DNA of 64,000 bases from Diospyros lotus (GCF_014633365.1 NC_068349.1:23760753-23824752); one strand, 5' to 3'; shown: positions 34,147 through 45,640, counted from the stretch's first letter. Numbers and translations are program-made. Notes: a model not told the origin generated them from the letters alone.

Positions 34147-37100
34147 GATGTACATTTATATAATTGATTAACCTCTCTTTCATAATTCATTATTCTTGGT
34201 TTTAGAACGAAGCCCAGCGTGTCTATCCTCGAATCCTCGGCCACGAAGCCTCTGGGTAATAATGCCTTCTCTCTCCTCATGCTTTAGTTTTGCTTTCGAT
34301 TATTAATTTTCATCTTTGTCCGGAAGCAAGTTAATTTATACCATTCGGAACTTACTAACAAAATTCGAACTCGAGATGTGGACATTAAATTTAATTAATT
34401 GTTGGAGTTGGCAGAATCGTGGAGAGCGTGGGAGAGGGAGTTGAAGACATGGAAGAGGGCGACCAGGTCGTGGCCATATTCAACGGCGAGTGCGGGGAGT
34501 GCGCTTACTGCAAGCACGACAAGACCAATCTGTGCGAGAAGTTCAGAGTGAACGCCTTCAAGAGCGTGATGGTGAACGGCGGCAAGACCAGGTTCTCAAC
34601 CAAAGACGGCACACCCATCTTCCATTTCCTCAACACCTCCACCTTCACCGAATACACTGTCATCGACTCCGCCTGCGTCGTCAAGATCGACCCCGAAGCT
34701 CCCCTCAAGAAATGACCCTTCTCAGCTGCGGCGTCTCCACCGGTAATTAACTAATTAAGATTATAGCACTCGATACCTAATGATAAGGTAGCTCCTCTGT
34801 GTAATATTATGGTGTGTTCATCTTCACAAGGTCTTGGGGCAGCCTGGAATACTGCAAACGTGCAAGCGGGGTCAAGCGTCGCCATTTTCGGCTTGGGCGC
34901 CGTGGGGCTGGCGGTAAGATCCAGTACACGCACATCATCGGACTTTTCTGTCTGTCATATATTAAAATAACTTATATTTATTATACTCATTTTCACACAC
35001 ATAAACAATACCTATAAGATAAACATTCAACTTGTAAAGCATGGAAGTATATACGACGTGAGGGAAAAATCAAAGCAAATTTTTTGGGGGGGGGGGGGGG
35101 GGGCGCGTGCAACCATCAGGCAAGTGGTTTGTTTGTTGGTTTAACATCATCACCCTTGACCGGATCGCCTGTTGAGTGTTGACGATTATGATTTTGACGT
35201 GTTTCTCGCTTTTCTTTCTTCTTTCCTTCCTTCCTTTGCTTTTTGTTTGGTTGTCACCTTTGTTTTCAAAGTAAACGTCCATGGCACTACGTTGCTGAAG
35301 GAACTGGAAAACTTTTATATAATATATAATAAGAATTAATATATATATATATATATTTGTTAGCAATCCAATATTGAAAAGCAAACATCTTTCTCATGTT
35401 ATTATTTTATTAGTAATTTTTATACCAAAAAAGAAAGAATCAGTTTGGCTAGCCTCAATATGAATGATCATGAATAATGGTGCAGGTGGCTGAAGGAGCC
35501 AGGGCCAGAGGAGCATCTAAAATTATAGGAGTCGACATTAACTCCCAGAAATTTATCAAAGGTACGTATTAGCTGCCTTCCCTGCGTTCCATTTCATCAT
35601 TCAATTCAACCAAATTATATTTTATTTAAAATTTATTAATAAAAAGGGTTCATTTGGCCTCTTAAATGAACAAAGCGATCGAACCATGAATTTGCATTTT
35701 CGGATAATAAAATAAAATATTTTATCAAACATAAAAAAAAAAAAAAGAAAAAACTTGAAGGGATTTGGTGGATGGGTGGTGGGAATTATGAAGGCGGTGG
35801 GTGGGTTGAGGGCAAAATATTTTGTGTTTTAGAGGTGTTATCTTAACACATTGATGATTGATTGTATGTTAGTAACGTAAGTACATTATTGCACATTATT
35901 TATTAAATATTTTTATAAATTTGTTTATATTGTGAACATTTAATAAAATATAATATTTATTTATAATATTATTATGATTAAAATGACAAAAATGTTCCAT
36001 TGCTTGTAATTCCCATCTCTTTTTCTTTCTCTCTTTTTCATGGTCATTGTCTCTAACAACCTCTAACATTTATCACCACTTTTCTTGTTGTTGTATCTAA
36101 GTCGACGTCACTTTTCTTATTCTTACATATGAGTCAATTTAAAATGAGATGACATTAGGTATTGGAGCTTACTGGATGCGGTAATCATATAGAAAGAAGA
36201 AAAACAAGATAAGAGAAGATTAGAAAAAAATAAATAAAAAAAATACTTTTATCATTTTAACCCCCTTCTCTCCCTACGCTCTCAGTCAAAGTAAAAAGGC
36301 TATTATTATTGAGTCCCGCTATTTGTACAGAAGGTGCCTTACAGAATGATTTACAGGAATGATAAAATCGAGATAAATCGTGATATATTGAATATGAGTT
36401 GAAGTAGTTTATCGCGAGAAATTAAAACAAAATGAAAGCAGAAGCGGGAGAAGCTCGAGCAATTTGTCAATGTATTCTTCCTGCTCTAGCTAATTTCTTC
36501 CAACCACTGGTGAAATAAAAGACAGGAAAAACTCTACCAAACCATCCTTGGGGGGCTCTGAAATCGATAATTGAAGTAATCATGTAAAAAGGTCGAGGAG
36601 AGGGAGGGGGGAAAGAGGGCTCGAGAGTGGTTTTGATTGCTTATGTGGATTGGTGGTTTTATTGGTTTGCATAAAAATCTTCCATTTTTGATGGGTTCAG
36701 AAGGAGAAGAAGTATTGAGAAAGGAGAAAGATGAGGCACCCAAGAGAGAGAAATGGCTGCTGGTTCACTCAATTTGTATACATATTTATACAATTTGGGC
36801 AAGAAGAAACATTGAGAAAGGAGAAATGTGAGGCACCCAAAGAGAGAAATGGCTGCTGTTCACTCAGTTTGTATATATATTTATACAATTTGGGCTGCTT
36901 TCAGACAACACAGCAGTCTTTCTTCCATGGGTTGTTTCTAATTAAGCTCCCTCTCTCTCTTTCTCATCTCTGTGTTTCAAACTTGAGAAAGCATAAGTAG
37001 AGAGAAAACTGAAAATAGTGGTTTGATTTCAGTAGATTAGTAAAGAGAGAGAGCCACACGGTGGCCGTGAGAAGGGTGGCTGACGGCTGGGGCGACGGTG

Positions 37101-38858
37101 TTCGGAGAGGGACAGACGGGTGGGCGGAGGGTTGGGGCCGACGATCTCTGCAAGAGGGAGAACAAGAGAGAGACAGAGGGAGAGCTGTGATTTCGGGTCT
37201 TTTGGGTTTGGGTCATTTACCACAGGGACAAAATGATCATTTAACTATCTTCTGTAATTTATCCGTAAACCAACTTCTTTACAAATAACTTATTCCATTA
37301 TTATTCATGCATTGTCAAATGAGAGGGAGGCGCCCTGCGGAACACGACAGGGGCGACCTCTGGCCATGCACAGGTGGCGCATTTATATTCGGTGGTTCCT
37401 CAGTGATCTCGGACGGACGAAGCGACCCACCAGCAGCCGGCAGCTTCATATTAAAATTTGTGGAGTCGTCTAATTAATTAATTAATTCTAAAGGTTACAT
37501 CTCTTTCATTGTTTGGCAACCAGGAAAAGCAATGGGAATTACGGATTTCTTTAACCCATTGGATCTTGACAAGCAGCCAGTCCACCAGGTAATCCCTCCC
37601 CTCTCTCAAATATTAAATAATAGTTCAAACTTGCTACAACCTACTACTACTGCAAGCTAGCCGGCCACCTGCCCACTTTCCTATTACGTCTAATTAATTA
37701 TTAAGACATCTTTATCATCAATTAGTCAAAACTATTTAGATATTAAAAACAAAATATAATCATTGTACACTGTCTAAGAAGAAAATATACTTATTATACT
37801 TCAATTGTTGATTTTTAAAAGAGTAATTAACATTACTTTAAAAATAAAATTTAATAAATAAACTTTATTTTAGAATAAATACATTTATAACACCTTAACT
37901 AAAGATTGTATTTGTAACACCTTGGTAATATAGTAATTAGATTGAGGGGCGGCAATATAATCATCTCATAGTTAAGATATTGATAAATGGGTAGAAAGGT
38001 ATCATTCTTATCCAATTAAGAAAGCTGAGATGACGAATAGGGGAGGGGCTGTTTGTGTACAGAAAATATTGGAGCTGACGAATGGAGGCGGCGTTGACTA
38101 CAGCTTCGAGTGCGCCGGCAATTTGGACGTTCTCCGGGAGGCCTTTCTGTCCACCCACGACGTAACTCTCTCTCTCTCTCTCTCTTGCACGTAGTTAATT
38201 AATTAATTCAGGAGATGATGAATTAAATAAATTAATAATAATAATAATAATAATAATTAAGGAGGAGAAATATTTAAACTAAATTATAAGTTTTGCTGTG
38301 GGTGGGTGGCAGGGATGGGGGCTAACGGTAATACTAGGAATTCATTCATCGCCGAGGTTGCTGCCGCTGCATCCAATGGAGCTGTTCGACGGTCGGAGAA
38401 TCGTAGGTTCCGTGTTCGGAGACTTCAAGGGCAAGTCTCAGATCCCTCATTTCGCCAAGCAATGCATGCGTGGGGTCAGTCTCTCTCCTTCTCTCTCTCT
38501 CTTCCCATGCAAATGCTTTCGTTTTTTCTTTGAAGAGATAAAATTATATTACCCAAAATTTAGTAGAAAAGTAATAATTGAGACTAACAAAAGACTCGGA
38601 CACAAAATCTCGAGGTCACAGTCAGTGCTGCTACCGTCTGTCAATAAGCTACAATTTCAACGACACCAATGCCTCCTTAATTATTATCATGGCTCCATAA
38701 CTGTTGTCTGTGTGTTGGTTCAATTTCTGACATGGTGGATGATTCAGGAGGTGAATTTGGACGAGTTCATAACCCACGAGCTCCCCTTCAGCGACATAAA
38801 CGAAGGCTTTCAACTGCTGCTCACTGGGAAATCACTGAGGTGCCTTCTTCATCTTTGA
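33777..38858 (+). CDS. Alcohol dehydrogenase-like gene, ten exons, frameshift in exon 4
   Basis: The product would be a cytosolic zinc-dependent medium-chain alcohol dehydrogenase of the plant ADH-like group, oxidising alcohols or reducing aldehydes with NAD(H). Exons: 33777-33831, 33914-34050, 34206-34255, 34415-34742, 34831-34913, 35486-35561, 37524-37588, 38063-38161, 38313-38474, 38748-38858. All introns are GT-AG and all phases join. The start follows a TATA box and GA-rich leader and gives [13 protein letters not shown]. Catalytic zinc ligands are Cys54 (SICHTD), His77 (ILGHEASG) and the Cys of LLSCGVSTG. The structural zinc site has Cys107, 110, 113 and 121. The Rossmann loop is GLGAVGLA (exon 5), followed by GVDIN (exon 6). 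The C-terminus is SLRCLLHL. Exon lengths sum to 1,166 nt, one short of 389 codons: a base is missing at 34,710-34,713, stopping translation after residue 180. Either a recent pseudogene or a sequence error. Confidence 0.9.
34090..34146. repeat. Compound CT/TA microsatellite in intron 2
   Basis: A run of about 19 CT units is followed by about 9 TA units inside intron 2 of the alcohol dehydrogenase gene. It is likely length-variable. Confidence 0.9.
34710..34713 (+). other. Single-base deletion (frameshift) in exon 4
   Basis: The sequence reads CTCAAGAAATGACC. Family sequence at this point is Leu-Lys-Lys-Met-Thr, which needs one more A (or G) in the A run. The plus-one frame continues with [11 protein letters not shown] to the exon end and all later exons are in phase with it. 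The result is a TGA at 34,713-34,715. Confidence 0.85.
35086..35103 (+). repeat. 18-guanine homopolymer in intron 5
   Basis: Five thymines are followed by 18 consecutive guanines, then CGCGTGC. The length is prone to polymerase and sequencing slippage and could form a G-quadruplex. Confidence 0.9.
35562..37523 (+). other. Intron 6 of the alcohol dehydrogenase gene (1,962 nt)
   Basis: This is by far the longest intron in the gene. It includes a run of As at 35,730-35,745, low-complexity A/T stretches and a tandem duplication at 36,714-36,895. Short frames around 36,534-37,288 are GA/CT-rich and have no known domain. No transposon ends were found. Confidence 0.7.
36714..36895 (+). repeat. Tandem duplication in intron 6
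   Basis: A 97-bp unit starting ATTGAGAAAGGAGAAA is repeated directly at 36,811, the second copy being about 85 bp. Shared phrases include GAGGCACCCAA and TTTATACAATTTGGGC. Confidence 0.85.
38233..38256 (+). repeat. AAT microsatellite in intron 8
   Basis: A run of about eight AAT units lies in intron 8. A CT run (about 38,167-38,184) directly follows the donor site of the same intron. Confidence 0.85.
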
Positions 38859-39254
38859 ATTGATGGCATCGATCATCAGTCCTTGTATAAATAAATGCTT
38901 CTTTCTTGGTCTGTCATATATATTATTAATTTTAGATGGGCTGGGCTTCGCCGTTACTTCACTATCTTCATGTATTAATAATATAATGTTGCCCCTCAAT
39001 TAATGGAGCATTTTATCAAACATTTGACGTGCATCATACAAGCCCTTTCGCTTGCCAACATGGATCACCAATAAGGAATTGGGAAATTTCCTCAATTCAA
39101 AGATGATGGATTCTCCAAGTACCCAGCAATCATATATCATAGCCTGATTTACATCTCCTCTGGAATCATGGGGTCGAACAGCAAAGAGTCCTCGTGATGA
39201 TACGTAATAAAAAAAGAAAAAAAAAACAAAGAGAGACATTAGAAGAAAAATATC
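38859..39254 (+). other. 3' flank of the alcohol dehydrogenase gene with likely polyadenylation signal
   Basis: AATAAA at 38,890-38,895, 32 bases after the stop codon, is a good polyadenylation signal. Beyond about 39,000 nothing is recognised until a copia LTR at 39,255. Confidence 0.55.
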
Positions 39255-40067
39255 TGTAGGTTTTGAATAACCTAATTCCTTAGTCAAACACAGATCAAGC
39301 GCGATAAACAGTAAAACCAAAAGCTTTAAATCGGAAAACTATACATGCAAGACACAGTGATATACGTGTTCGGATCAATAGATCATACTCACGGCAGAGA
39401 CTCTGCCTCTAGTCAATCCACTAGATCTCAAGTTTATAAACGATTACAATATCATAAACCGAAAAGAAAAATAATATTGCAATACAATTGAAAAATAGAA
39501 ACAAAACAACAAAATCAAGATAGATCTGTCCTATACCGATCTCACGATCAAAGCTAAGTATCTGTTCTATCAGTCAACAACCTCTCACGCCTTAGGCGTT
39601 TAAAACACATAGAGATTAAGCAATAAACTGTTCTTATCGTCAGATCTTACTATGGAAGCAACCAAACAACCGATTGAAACAGAGATCAGAATGAAGGATT
39701 CACGAAAAGTGTCTCGCTTCAAGAATCGCCGATTTAGGGTTTTCAGAGAGAGAGCACAAGACAAATATTAGAAAGTTCTGGATATTAGGGCGTCTGGAAG
39801 CCCTTATATATCAGCGCCAAATGGACCAAGAAATGGGCTCGAGCCATCAAGGGAAACACCGCAAAAGGATATGGGCTCAGCCCATAATAAATCTCAACAG
39901 CTCATAACAAATAATAATATGCATTATATTAACAACATGTAACAGCAAATATAATGAGACATATGATTATATTAAAACAAATATAATATGCATCTCAATA
40001 TCATGAAACAGCATGCCAACATTCTGATAAAATATTTAAACACATTTTGAATCACATAAAATCAACA
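39255..40067 (-). mobile_element. 3' LTR of a truncated copia element
   Basis: The 813-bp LTR reads in element orientation from TGTTGATTTTATGTG to AAACCTACA. It directly follows a polypurine tract (AATCAAGGTGGAATT, 40,068-40,082 on the minus strand) and the stop of the copia frame, as expected. No second copy of this LTR is visible. Its outer end lies about 400 bp downstream of the alcohol dehydrogenase stop codon. Confidence 0.65.
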
Positions 40068-40141
40068 AATTCCACCTTGATTCAAGAGTGGATTTTAAAA
40101 TTTGTGGATAATGACTAGAGACCCCTACAAATCTTCCACAG

Positions 40142-40905
40142 CTACGTTGGAAAAATATTGAGCAAGTCCAAAGCCTGCTCAAACTTAATTACAGGAACAG
40201 ATTTAGTTAGGATATTTGCTGGATTTATTAAAGTGGAAATCTTTTCTATTTTTACCTGACCTTTAGCTATAATATCTCTAACAAAATGAAGACGCACATC
40301 TATGTGCTTGGTTCTCTCATGAAACGCACTGTTCTTTGAGAGATGAATTGCACTTTGGGAATCACAATATATTTTAGAAATTTGGTCACCTAAACCTAAT
40401 TCTCTAACTATTCCCTGCAACCAGATGGCTTCTTTTATAGCTTCTGTTAATGCTACATATTCAGCCTCAGTGGTTGATAAAGCCACTATGTGTTGGAGAT
40501 TTGCTTTCCAACTTATCACATTTCCACCCAAAGTGAAAACATATCCTGATAAGGATTTTCTCTTATCCAAATCAGCTGCAAAATCAGAATCACAATAACC
40601 CTTAATGCTGTTGGAATTTTCAGCATTTGAACTAAACACTAAACCCTTATTAACTGACCCCTTTAAATACCTAAGAACCCACTTAACAACTGACCAATGT
40701 TCCTTAGAAGGATTGCACATGAATTTGCTTACTAGGCTAACGTCATAGGCTATATCAGGCCTAGTACTTATCATGGCATACATGAGGCTTCCCACTGCAT
40801 TTGAGTAGGGAACCTTCTTCATGTAATCACCTTCCTCTTTAGGTAAATTTGCTTTTACAGCTTGAAGCTTAAAATGGGAAGGAATAGGGGTTGAAACTGG
40901 TTTAC
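40142..40905 (-). pseudogene. Ty1/copia RT end and RNase H, 5'-truncated
   Basis: This is the C-terminal part of a copia Pol polyprotein, which copies element RNA to DNA. Motifs on the minus strand include YSNAVGSLMYAMISTRPDIA, GYCDSDFAADLDKRKSLSGY (RNase H Asp), STTEAEYVALTEAIKEA (Glu), IYCDSQSAIHLSKN (Asp) and ERTKHIDVR.HFVRD. The 226-residue stretch is uninterrupted and the terminal stop is natural. Upstream the frame continues to about 40,905 and then stops abruptly at the tail of a Tat LTR, so gag, integrase and most of RT are missing. Confidence 0.9.
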
Positions 40906-41015
40906 ATCTATCAGATCCAATTGCTAGTCAAGATTCTCATCAGTGAAGGCACGACTCCTAAGACTCTTGCGTCTAACCGCAATTAAAAATAGATTGTTGT
41001 ATTTTGGCAACAACA
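40906..41015 (+). repeat. Tail of a Tat-type LTR
   Basis: About 110 bp ends GGCAACAACA directly before a Tat-like primer-binding site. The rest of this LTR is missing, cut off at the junction with the truncated copia element. Confidence 0.6.
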
Positions 41016-41017
41016 AT

Positions 41018-41035
41018 TGACGCCGTTTGTGGGAA
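41018..41035 (+). other. Primer-binding site of the Tat element
   Basis: TGACGCCGTTTGTGGGAA differs by one base from the TGGCGCCGT.TGTGGGAA site typical of Tat-clade elements. It sits two bases after the LTR end and 27 bases before the gag ATG. Confidence 0.7.
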
Positions 41036-41061
41036 ACGTAAGATAAAAAGTCAACTTAAGA

Positions 41062-41502
41062 ATGACAAACACCCGTGGACCTCGACGAACTCTCTCTCAA
41101 GGCGTAGAAACACGCCTACCACCATGGAACTCTCAGCAACAGGGAGCGCCTCCCATTATTCCCGATTCTCACCCACAAGGAGCACCTCTTCCCCCTCATA
41201 ATGCTCAACCACAAGGAGGTGATCGCTCCGTTTCCCCCAGCCAGCAGGTGGGGAACCAATCAGTCCCACCTCCACTTAACATCGGCTCAGGGCCGCTTCC
41301 TACTGATCAAGTTAAGACTTCACGACAACCACCGCGTACGGTCCCATGGGAAGAGTATGAAACATTGAGATAGCAACACGTTGAGGGCATGCAGGCACTT
41401 CGAGACATGGCTGGTATACTCTAAGGTATGATGCTTGGAGGGACGTTGCTCGATACTTTGAAAAAGTTTATGCCACCACCTAAGCCTCAGCCCGAGGTGG
41501 GA
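41062..41502 (+). pseudogene. Tat-type gag, N-terminal part
   Basis: ATG at 41,062 opens a Pro/Gln-rich N-terminal region (MTNTRGPRRTLSQ; repeated QGAPP/PQGAP phrases). Two in-frame stops follow, near 41,371 and 41,422. The frame is interrupted at 41,507 by a solo LTR and resumes at 43,362. A proline-rich start is usual in this clade. Confidence 0.75.
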
Positions 41503-41507
41503 GTTGA

Positions 41508-43356
41508 TGTTAGATTTGAATAGCAATGGCACCAACACCAAGAAGGGGGTGAATTGGGTTGTTTTAAAAATTTGATTGAACTTGAAAATCCTTTTAATGA
41601 AAAATGTGATTTTAGTAAAAGTGAGGATTAATGAAATGCTTGAAACAATAAATTAAACAAATAGCACAAGCATATAAGAGACAACAATATATAGTGGTTC
41701 GGCTTAAACCAAGCCTACTCCATTACCTTAGCTCCTCACTAAGGATTTTTCAATCAATCCACTAAAAACCTCCTATCTCTCAAGATAGGCCCTCTAGCAA
41801 CAAGTTAGGAAATACAACCCCTTGCTTCAACAAGCAAGTCCTCAAGCACAACAAGCTAGATATTCAACCCCTTGCTTTAATAAGCAAGTCCTCTAGCACA
41901 ACAAGCTAGGAATCAAAATCCTCCTACAAGCAATGTAGTCCCTCTAGCAAAACAAGCTAGGAAAATTACAAAGAGATATAAGATAGGAGAGGATCTGAGA
42001 AACAATATTCTCAGTTACAAACTCTCTCAAATATAAATATAAGGCTTGATAATGAATTTAACACAATGAATACAAAGCCTTGAAAAGAGAACGAATTTAC
42101 CAATGAAGCACAACAATGATCTTGGCACTTGGGAGCTTGTAATGTAATCTCTTGGTTAATTTGCATCACCCATTTGACTTGTATTTATAGTCCCTTGAGA
42201 GCCCATTCACGAATCTTGCCGTTGGTAGTGGAAGAGCCACTTTGGGTAAGTGGAAAAACTAGCCGTTGGGGGTTTCTGCGACACAAATGGTCGACAGATG
42301 CAAGGCATCGGTCGACATATTAGCAAATATTTAAAATCTGATTGACAGATGAAGAAGAACGGTCGACAGTTCCTTGTGCAAGCATTTTGTCGATCTACAG
42401 ATGCATAGGCATCGGTCGACAGATGGTGCACACTATCGAAGCACCACGAAATGGCATTCTGTCGGTCGACAGATGCAAGAGCATGGGTCGACAGATGGAC
42501 AAAAAATATAAGGCCGGTCGACAGATGGTGTGACATCTGTTGACAGATGAAGCCATCCTTTAGGATATACATACAGTACAACTTATTTGTTTAAGTAAAT
42601 GTCCTCATTTTGTTTTATTTATATTTTACCTTCCATTTACTTTAATATATAAATGTAAATAAGAAAGTACCCCCCATTTGGATTCAATAAAAATATCTAA
42701 AAAATCAAAATCCATAAGAATAAAAAAGTAGAATTTGGATTTTAGTACAAACTTAGGATTTTGCGATTTTACCACCTCCAAGATATACACTTTCCATTTC
42801 TTGAAAAATTCGTTAAAAATCGTTTTAGCACTAATGGATAGAAGATAACAAAATACCAGGAGATAGTTTTCCAAAATGAAATCATTTTCTTATATGTCTC
42901 CTTATAAGGTGCTAGTCTTCCAGACTTAGAAAAATTTTGAAAACCTTACCAAAAGGAGTTTCAAAACATGATGCATGAACTAAAGGATTTTTCATACATT
43001 TCAATTTCAAGCCAAAACATTTCATGCATGCTTCAAAATATGAAAAGCTTATTTTGAAATATGAGATTAACATAAATGATTTTTCATACTTAATATTGGT
43101 CTTTTGCCTTACAACAATTTTAGCTCAATCTTGACCAACAACTTCAAACCTAATTTGAAAAATCATTTTAGGAGATTTCATCATAATACATGTTTGAGCC
43201 AATCTCCATGTATAAGAATATAAATCATTTGGTTTTCATTTTAACAAAGTATTTGAAGTTGATTTTTGTTGAAAACTATAAACTTGACTCAAGACTTGGG
43301 GATAGAACAAAGTATTGTTTTTCATCATCAAAACTAAACACAAGGGTAGAACATCA
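41508..43356 (-). mobile_element. Solo copia LTR (SIRE-like) in Tat gag
   Basis: It is 1,849 bp, in element orientation TGATGTTCTACCC to AAATCTAACA, flanked by an exact TSD, GTTGA, at 41503-41507 and 43357-43361. Removing it restores the Tat gag frame. The start (with TTTTGATGATGA) and the end (CAATTCACCCCCTTCTTGGTG) have the style of SIRE-type copia LTRs; orientation is inferred from this. It contains an array of GTCGACAGATG motifs. Confidence 0.85.
42285..42550. repeat. GTCGACAGATG motif array inside the solo LTR
   Basis: About ten copies or near-copies of GGTCGACAGATG, several followed by CA..GCAT, occur at irregular spacing of about 20-40 bases. The core GTCGAC is a palindrome. Confidence 0.8.
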
Positions 43357-43361
43357 GTTGA

Positions 43362-44790
43362 TTCCTATCAAAAGGTCACTCCCGATTCTCATTCTCGATC
43401 CACTCCTTGTTGGGAGGATAAATCAACACCACCAAGGAAGAATCCTCCTGCCATGCCCCGAAGAAATGAGAGCCCACGAATGGAAAACAGGGCTAGAAGC
43501 GCAAAAAGACGGAGATACCATGAAACTGGGGTTGACACGCCAAGAAGACATGATAACCAAACAACAACAAGTATACGAGATGACATGAAAAGGGTAGTTG
43601 AAGAAGTACTTGAACGAAATAAATTGATCCCAGCCACGGAGGAACAACAACGCAAAAAATGTCCGTTTACTACAGATTTATTGGAGAAGCCACTGCCTAG
43701 AAAATTCAAGATGCCTCAAATCACCCCCTATTCAGGCAAGGATGATCCCTATAATCACATTCAAAACTATGAGTCGTTGATGATATTGCACGGATTGGAC
43801 GATGACATAATGTGCCGAGCTTTCTCCTTAACTCTGTCAGGGCATGCCTGGACATCGTTCAATAGTTTACCTAAGGCATTTATCTCTTCATTCGGTCAGC
43901 TCAGAACGGAATTTGTTAAGGCATTTATGATTAATAGCCGGAAAAAAAAAGAACGCCACATACTTGCTTAGTATTCGACAGGGGAACAAAGAAACTTTGC
44001 GTCAGTATGTGGATAGATTTCGAAACGCCACCCTCGAAGTTCATGATTTACAAATTGCAATGGCAGTATCTGCTATGTTAGACTAAACACAACTAACTAC
44101 CCTACAAGAATCATTATCTTTGGACCCACCAACATCCCTAGCAGATTTGTTTACTAGAGCAAATAAATACGTGCTCCATACAGAAGTTATGAGAGCTGTA
44201 GGTGGGAATGAGGGCAGAGAGCGAAAAAGGAAGGAAAGCGATGTTGAAGAGGACTCCAGGCGGGTTAGGGGATCAGATATACCTCAGCCGCAGTTCCACC
44301 ATTACACCAAACTTCTCCAACCTCGGTCAACCATACTTGCAACCATCGAAATGTTAAGTCTCATTAGACTCCCGAAAAAGGTTGACCATCCCATGGGGAA
44401 GAATAGAGAAGAATATTGTAGATATCACAGGACACGTGGTCATTCCACTGACTAGTGCTGAGAATTGAAAAATCAGATTGAGATGCTCATCTGAGAATTG
44501 AAAAATCAGATTGAGAAGGGCATCTACAAAGATATGTATGGAATGAAGAAGAAGAGGGTAGGGAATCCCAATAAAGAGAAGACAGGCATGAAAGGCGAGA
44601 AAGGAAAAACCCAAGACAACAAGAGAGAACGAGGGATCACAGGCAAGACCCTGCTTTAGATAACGAACCAATTCACCAAGCCATCCAAGTTATTTCTGGA
44701 GGTGAAACTATGGCAGGGGACTCCTCTTATTCCATCAAGACAAGCTACGAAAGAATATGCCCTTAGAAGAAGGCAGTCAGCCACCATTAA
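43362..44790 (+). pseudogene. Tat-type gag, central and C-terminal part
   Basis: The capsid core is clear: PLPRKFKMPQITPYSGKDDP, NYESLMILHG, CRAFSLTLSGHAWTSFNSLP and FGQLRTEFVKAFMINSR, up to a frameshift near 43,960. It continues in another frame with TLRQYVDRFRNATLEV and DPPTSLADLFTRANKYVLHT. A CCHC-like region (EEYCRYHRTRGHSTD) near 44,408-44,455 is followed by a short direct duplication (GAGAATTGAAAAATCAGATTGAGA at 44,460 and 44,494). The last recognisable phrase is SGGETMAGDSS near 44,700. Confidence 0.85.
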
Positions 44791-45111
44791 TGCCCTCAAA
44801 GAAAAAACTGGGAGCAAAATTCAGACACATTGAAGAGAGCTTGTGTTAAAGAATGAGAAACTAAACTTTTTGAAGTTGTGCATGACTTGTGTATCTCGTG
44901 CTCAGAGGCAACAATAAGACCCAAAATGAAACAGTGGATGTGCTAACTTTGATAAAAAAATGTCAGCGTTTTCATTACACATTACTTTATGAAAGTTTGT
45001 TTGCTATGCTCTGCTTATAGGAAATAACAACAAAACTCATTGCCCTGCTCACAGCCCGGCAATGAGGTAAAAGTACATTCAAATCCATTGCCCCACTCAC
45101 AGCCCGACAAT
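44791..45111 (+). other. Non-coding remnant of the Tat element
   Basis: No coding motif is seen. Two copies of a phrase like ATTGCCC.ACTCACAGCCCG.CAAT near 45,037 and 45,088 resemble the repeats found before the 3' LTR of Tat elements. This implies that protease to integrase has been deleted. Confidence 0.45.
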
Positions 45112-45640
45112 CACTACAAAAAAAGGGGGTTTTAATGACGGGAAAAATGGTCGTTAAAAGTCAATTTCCCTTCGTTAAAGAGTTTTAACGACGGAAAAAA
45201 TCCCATCGTTGCCCTTCGTTAAATCTTCCATCGCTAAAAGTATTAACGATGGAAAAAAAATACCATCGTTAATATAAGTAGTGAGAGACATAAGTCCCGT
45301 CGTTAAAACTCATAATAACGACGAATATTTCCGTCGCTATAACAATGTGTGTGGTCGTTGATAATAATATATAACAATAAATATTCCCGTCGTTATTGTA
45401 ATATACCAGTCACTAAATATAATATCAACGATGGATATTCCCGTCGTTATTGTAATATTTATCGGTCACTAAATATAATATCAACGATGAATATTCCTGT
45501 CGTTATTACAATATTTATCCATCACTAAACATAATATCAACAATGAATAGTCCCGTTGTTATAGCTATATTAATCAATCACTAAAATTAATATCAATAAT
45601 CAATATTTTGTCGTTATATATATATTTATTTGTCATTATT
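45112..45640. repeat. Left subterminal repeat array of the CACTA element
   Basis: About a dozen copies of a motif like TATTCCCGTCGTTAT, in both orientations, decay in quality away from the end. In CACTA elements such arrays bind the TNPA-type protein. Confidence 0.8.

Noticed and set aside
38298..38858. 186-residue continuous frame at the end of the alcohol dehydrogenase gene
   Set aside because: It reads through intron 9, which has proper GT-AG sites; the middle part matches no family sequence, while exons 9 and 10 do.
42285..42550. Possible CRISPR-like array
   Set aside because: Repeats are only about 11-12 bp, irregularly spaced and within a plant LTR with defined TSD.
43389..43709. 106-residue minus-strand frame
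   Set aside because: It is the antisense of Tat gag.
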